A DNA stretch of 64,000 nt. It comes from Thermoactinospora rubra (GTDB taxonomy: Bacteria > Actinomycetota > Actinomycetes > Streptosporangiales > Streptosporangiaceae). Below, piece after piece: positions 61,937-64,000 of the stretch. The notes below the pieces were generated by a model that did no database searches, was not told the origin of the DNA, and worked only from the letters and a program-made list of their open reading frames with translations. Numbering within the stretch: position 1 is the first letter of the stretch; every line of letters starts with the position of its first letter. Where the stretch lies: the NCBI RefSeq assembly GCF_002093975.1, contig NZ_MSZZ01000010.1:124001-188000 (forward strand), in the 5' to 3' direction. The translations under genes were made by a program, and so were the position numbers.

Positions 61937-62824
61937 GTGAGCAGAGTGCTCGTCACCGGCAGCGCGGGCAGGCTCGGCCGCAGCGTCGTCACCGCCCTCG
62001 CGGCCGCCGGACACGAGGTGATCGGCGTCGACACCGCGCCTGGCACCCCGCAGGAAGCGGCCGCCACCCTCCCCGCCGACCTGACGGACCTCGGCGAGGC
62101 CTTCGAGGCGGTCACCCGCTTCCGCCCCCAGTCCGTGGTCCACCTGGCCGCCATCGCCACCCCGTTCAGCCGGTCCGACGCGGTGACCTTCCGGGTCAAC
62201 ACGCAGCTGGCCTTCAACCTCTGCGAGGCGTCCGTCTCGCTCGGCGTCGGCAACCTGGTGGTGGCCAGCAGCCCGACCGTGATCGGGTACGGCGCGCCCG
62301 GCGGCTGGCGGCCCGCCTACCTGCCCATCGACGAGGAGCACCCCGCCCAGCCGTGGCACGCCTACAGCCTGTCCAAGCTGGTGGCCGAGCAGACCATGCA
62401 GGCCTTCGCCCGCACGGCGACCGCCACCCGCATGGCCGCGATCCGTCCCTGCTTCGTCATCGCCCCCGAGGAGTGGGCCGGCGCCCCGACCCAGTCCGGC
62501 CACACCGTCGCCGAACGGCTCGAGCGCCCGGAGATCGCCGGGGCCTCGCTGTTCAACTACATCGACGCCCGCGACGCGGCCGAGATGGTGATCGCGCTGC
62601 TGGACCACCTGCCCTCGCTGCCGCGCAACGGCGAGGTGTTCTTCGCCGGCGCGGCCGACGCGCTGGCCACCGAGCCGCTGGCCGACCTGCTGCCCAAGAC
62701 CGTCCCCGGCACCGAGGGCCTGGCCTCCTCGCTGACCGGCACCACGCCCGCTTTCTCCTCCGCCAAAGCTGAACGCCTGCTCGGCTGGCAGGCCAAGCGC
62801 AGCTGGCGGACCGAACTCTCGTGA
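61937..62824 (+). CDS. NAD-dependent epimerase/dehydratase-family (SDR) protein, possible uronate dehydrogenase
   Basis: 295 residues of the extended SDR fold. The Rossmann motif is VLVTGSAGRLGRSVV, NAD contact VVHLAAIATPF, and the catalytic pair is in YSLSK (Tyr-x3-Lys). GTG 61937 follows GAAGGAG at eight bases. Neighbours make 5-dehydro-4-deoxyglucarate and break it down, so the expected job is oxidation of a hexuronate to an aldarolactone (Udh-like step). It is not a close match to known Udh enzymes by eye, so sugar epimerase remains possible. First gene of the operon, preceded by a LacI site. Confidence 0.85.
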   Translation: MSRVLVTGSAGRLGRSVVTALAAAGHEVIGVDTAPGTPQEAAATLPADLTDLGEAFEAVTRFRPQSVVHLAAIATPFSRSDAVTFRVNTQLAFNLCEASVSLGVGNLVVASSPTVIGYGAPGGWRPAYLPIDEEHPAQPWHAYSLSKLVAEQTMQAFARTATATRMAAIRPCFVIAPEEWAGAPTQSGHTVAERLERPEIAGASLFNYIDARDAAEMVIALLDHLPSLPRNGEVFFAGAADALATEPLADLLPKTVPGTEGLASSLTGTTPAFSSAKAERLLGWQAKRSWRTELS

Positions 62825-62831
62825 GGAACCC

Positions 62832-63707
62832 ATGAAGCTCAGCGGTGTGCTGTTCTTCCCCGTGACCCCCTTCGCCGCCGACGGCTCGCTGGCCGAGCGG
62901 GTGCTCGCCGAGCACATCCGCCAGGGGCTGGAGCACGGCCCCGGCGCGGTGTTCGTGGCCTGCGGCACCGGCGAGTTCTCCGCGCTCTCGCAGGCCGAGC
63001 ACGCCCGCGCGGTCCAGGTCGCCGCCGAGGCCGTCCGAGGCCGGGTGCCGCTGCTGGCCGGCGCGGGCGGCCCGCTCGGCGCGGCGCTGGAGCAGGCCCG
63101 CGCGGCACGCGAGGCCGGCGCGGACGGCCTGCTGCTCATGCCGCCCTACCTGGCGCAGGGCCCCAAGGCGGGCTTCGCCGCCTACGTGCGCGCCATCGCC
63201 GCCGAGCTGCCGGTCATCGTCTACCAGCGCGGCTCGGTGGTGCTCGACCCGGCCACCGTGGTGGAGCTGGCGCGCATCCCCGGCGTGATCGGCCTGAAGG
63301 ACGGCCTGGGCGACATCGACCGGATGCAGCGCACCGTGCTCGCGGTCCGCCGGGAGATCGGTCCCGGCTTCACCTTCTTCAACGGCCTGCCGACCGCCGA
63401 GCTGACCATGCCCGCCTACCGCGGCCTGGGCGTGGAGCTGTACTCCTCGGCCGTCTTCGCCTTCGCCCCCGAGATCGCCCTCGCCTACTTCAACGGCGAG
63501 GACCGGCTGCTGACGGAGTTCTACGCGCCCCTGGTGGAGCTGCGCAGCAAGGTCCCGGGCTACGCGGTCTCCCTGGTCAAGGCCGGGCTGCGGCTGCGAG
63601 GGCTGGACGTCGGCCCGGTGCGCCCCCCGCTGACCGACCTGACGCCCGGGCACGAGGCCGAGCTGGACGCCCTCATCAAGCACGGGCTGTCGCTGGTCGC
63701 GGCGTGA
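62832..63707 (+). CDS. 5-dehydro-4-deoxyglucarate dehydratase (DapA superfamily)
   Basis: 291 residues of the DHDPS/NAL barrel. FFPVTPFAADGSL opens it, CGTGEFSALS is the substrate loop, VIVYQRG carries the active-site Tyr and VIGLKDGLGD the Schiff-base Lys. These are the features of the KDG dehydratase group rather than of DapA. Converts 5-dehydro-4-deoxyglucarate to 2-oxoglutarate semialdehyde with loss of water and CO2. Eight bases after the SDR gene; its stop overlaps the next start. Confidence 0.9.
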   Translation: MKLSGVLFFPVTPFAADGSLAERVLAEHIRQGLEHGPGAVFVACGTGEFSALSQAEHARAVQVAAEAVRGRVPLLAGAGGPLGAALEQARAAREAGADGLLLMPPYLAQGPKAGFAAYVRAIAAELPVIVYQRGSVVLDPATVVELARIPGVIGLKDGLGDIDRMQRTVLAVRREIGPGFTFFNGLPTAELTMPAYRGLGVELYSSAVFAFAPEIALAYFNGEDRLLTEFYAPLVELRSKVPGYAVSLVKAGLRLRGLDVGPVRPPLTDLTPGHEAELDALIKHGLSLVAA

Positions 63708-64000
63708 CCGCCATGATCAAGGACGTGACCACGACCCTGCGGTCGGTGCCGCTGCGCCGGCCGTGGGGGCCGGACGTGCCGGCCAACCACGTGATCTTCG
63801 TGGAGGTCACGCTGGAGGACGGGCGGAGCGGCACCGGGATCTCCTGGACCCCGCAGATCGGGGCCGGGGCCGTCCAGGCTCTGCTCGACACCGACGTCCG
63901 CGAGGCCGTCGCCGGCCTGCCCGCCCACCCCGAGCTGGTCTGGGACGCCCTGTCCCGGCACCTGAGCGAGGCCGGGCGCGGCGGGCTGGTCACGATCGCG
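63704..64000 (+). CDS. Enolase-superfamily (mandelate racemase-like) enzyme, N-terminal part (cut by window end)
   Basis: The first 99 codons only. GTG 63704 overlaps the dehydratase stop; ATG 63713 is an alternative. TTTLRSVPLRRPWGPDVP followed by IFVEVTLEDGRSGTGISWTP is the capping domain of mandelate racemase/muconate lactonising enzymes. Catalytic residues are outside the window. In this operon it would be an aldarate dehydratase or galactarolactone cycloisomerase-type enzyme that supplies 5-dehydro-4-deoxyglucarate to the dehydratase. Confidence 0.85.
   Translation, partial: MTAMIKDVTTTLRSVPLRRPWGPDVPANHVIFVEVTLEDGRSGTGISWTPQIGAGAVQALLDTDVREAVAGLPAHPELVWDALSRHLSEAGRGGLVTIA

Overview
The window is one very GC-rich stretch (about 70% GC or more by eye), densely coded, with many GTG starts and GTGA/ATGA stop-start overlaps. 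XRE-DUF5753 and LAL-type LuxR regulators, TetR/LacI/PadR control of small operons and oxidative catabolic clusters suggest a soil actinomycete, probably of the Streptosporangiales (Nonomuraea-like). The genus is inference. I see no rRNA, tRNA, CRISPR array, IS element or prophage, and no gene-free stretch above 300 bases.

Layout. 1-8.5 kb: the end of a membrane Ser/Thr kinase, then a TetR-led operon for a biotin-dependent acyl-CoA carboxylase, an enoyl-CoA hydratase and an AtuA-like protein. It resembles the acyclic-terpene (atu) pathway but is incomplete. 8.5-12.1 kb (minus strand): a tightly coupled cassette of a WXG-containing helical protein, a calpain-type protease with an intact catalytic triad, and two paralogous small proteins (one cytosolic, one exported), followed by a membrane protein. 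12.2-15.5 kb: an APH-like phosphotransferase, an XRE-DUF5753 regulator flanked by two small proteins, and a TetR gene. 15.5-20.8 kb (minus): an envelope glycosylation and two-component block (ArnT/PMT-like glycosyltransferase, GT2-GtrA fusion, MprAB-like kinase and regulator). 20.8-28.1 kb: an FAD oxidoreductase, LysR/YeiH transporter pair, pseudouridine catabolism (psuG-psuK) and an unrecognised repeat-bearing protein. 28.1-42 kb: two LAL-type LuxR giants around a leucine/isovalerate-type operon (MCC beta, MCC alpha, HMG-CoA lyase, acyl-CoA dehydrogenase) with a divergent TetR, then an MFS transporter. 42-48.4 kb: a PadR-controlled drug-type ABC exporter, a secreted three-repeat protein and a fused alpha/beta keto-acid dehydrogenase E1. 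48.4-54.1 kb: a secreted amylopullulanase of 1884 residues. 54.1-64 kb: a sugar locus with esterase, Gfo/Idh/MocA oxidoreductase, ABC importer, aldose epimerase, LacI regulator, and a divergent operon of SDR dehydrogenase, 5-dehydro-4-deoxyglucarate dehydratase and an enolase-superfamily enzyme that runs off the window. The last three fit an oxidative uronate/aldarate route to 2-oxoglutarate semialdehyde.

Most notable: the WXG/calpain/small-paralog cassette; a 40-bp element with 8-bp terminal inverted repeats inserted in frame, in opposite orientations, in two metabolic genes 3.6 kb apart; and several well-formed operator candidates (TetR, LysR, LacI, PadR) that suggest which genes are co-regulated.
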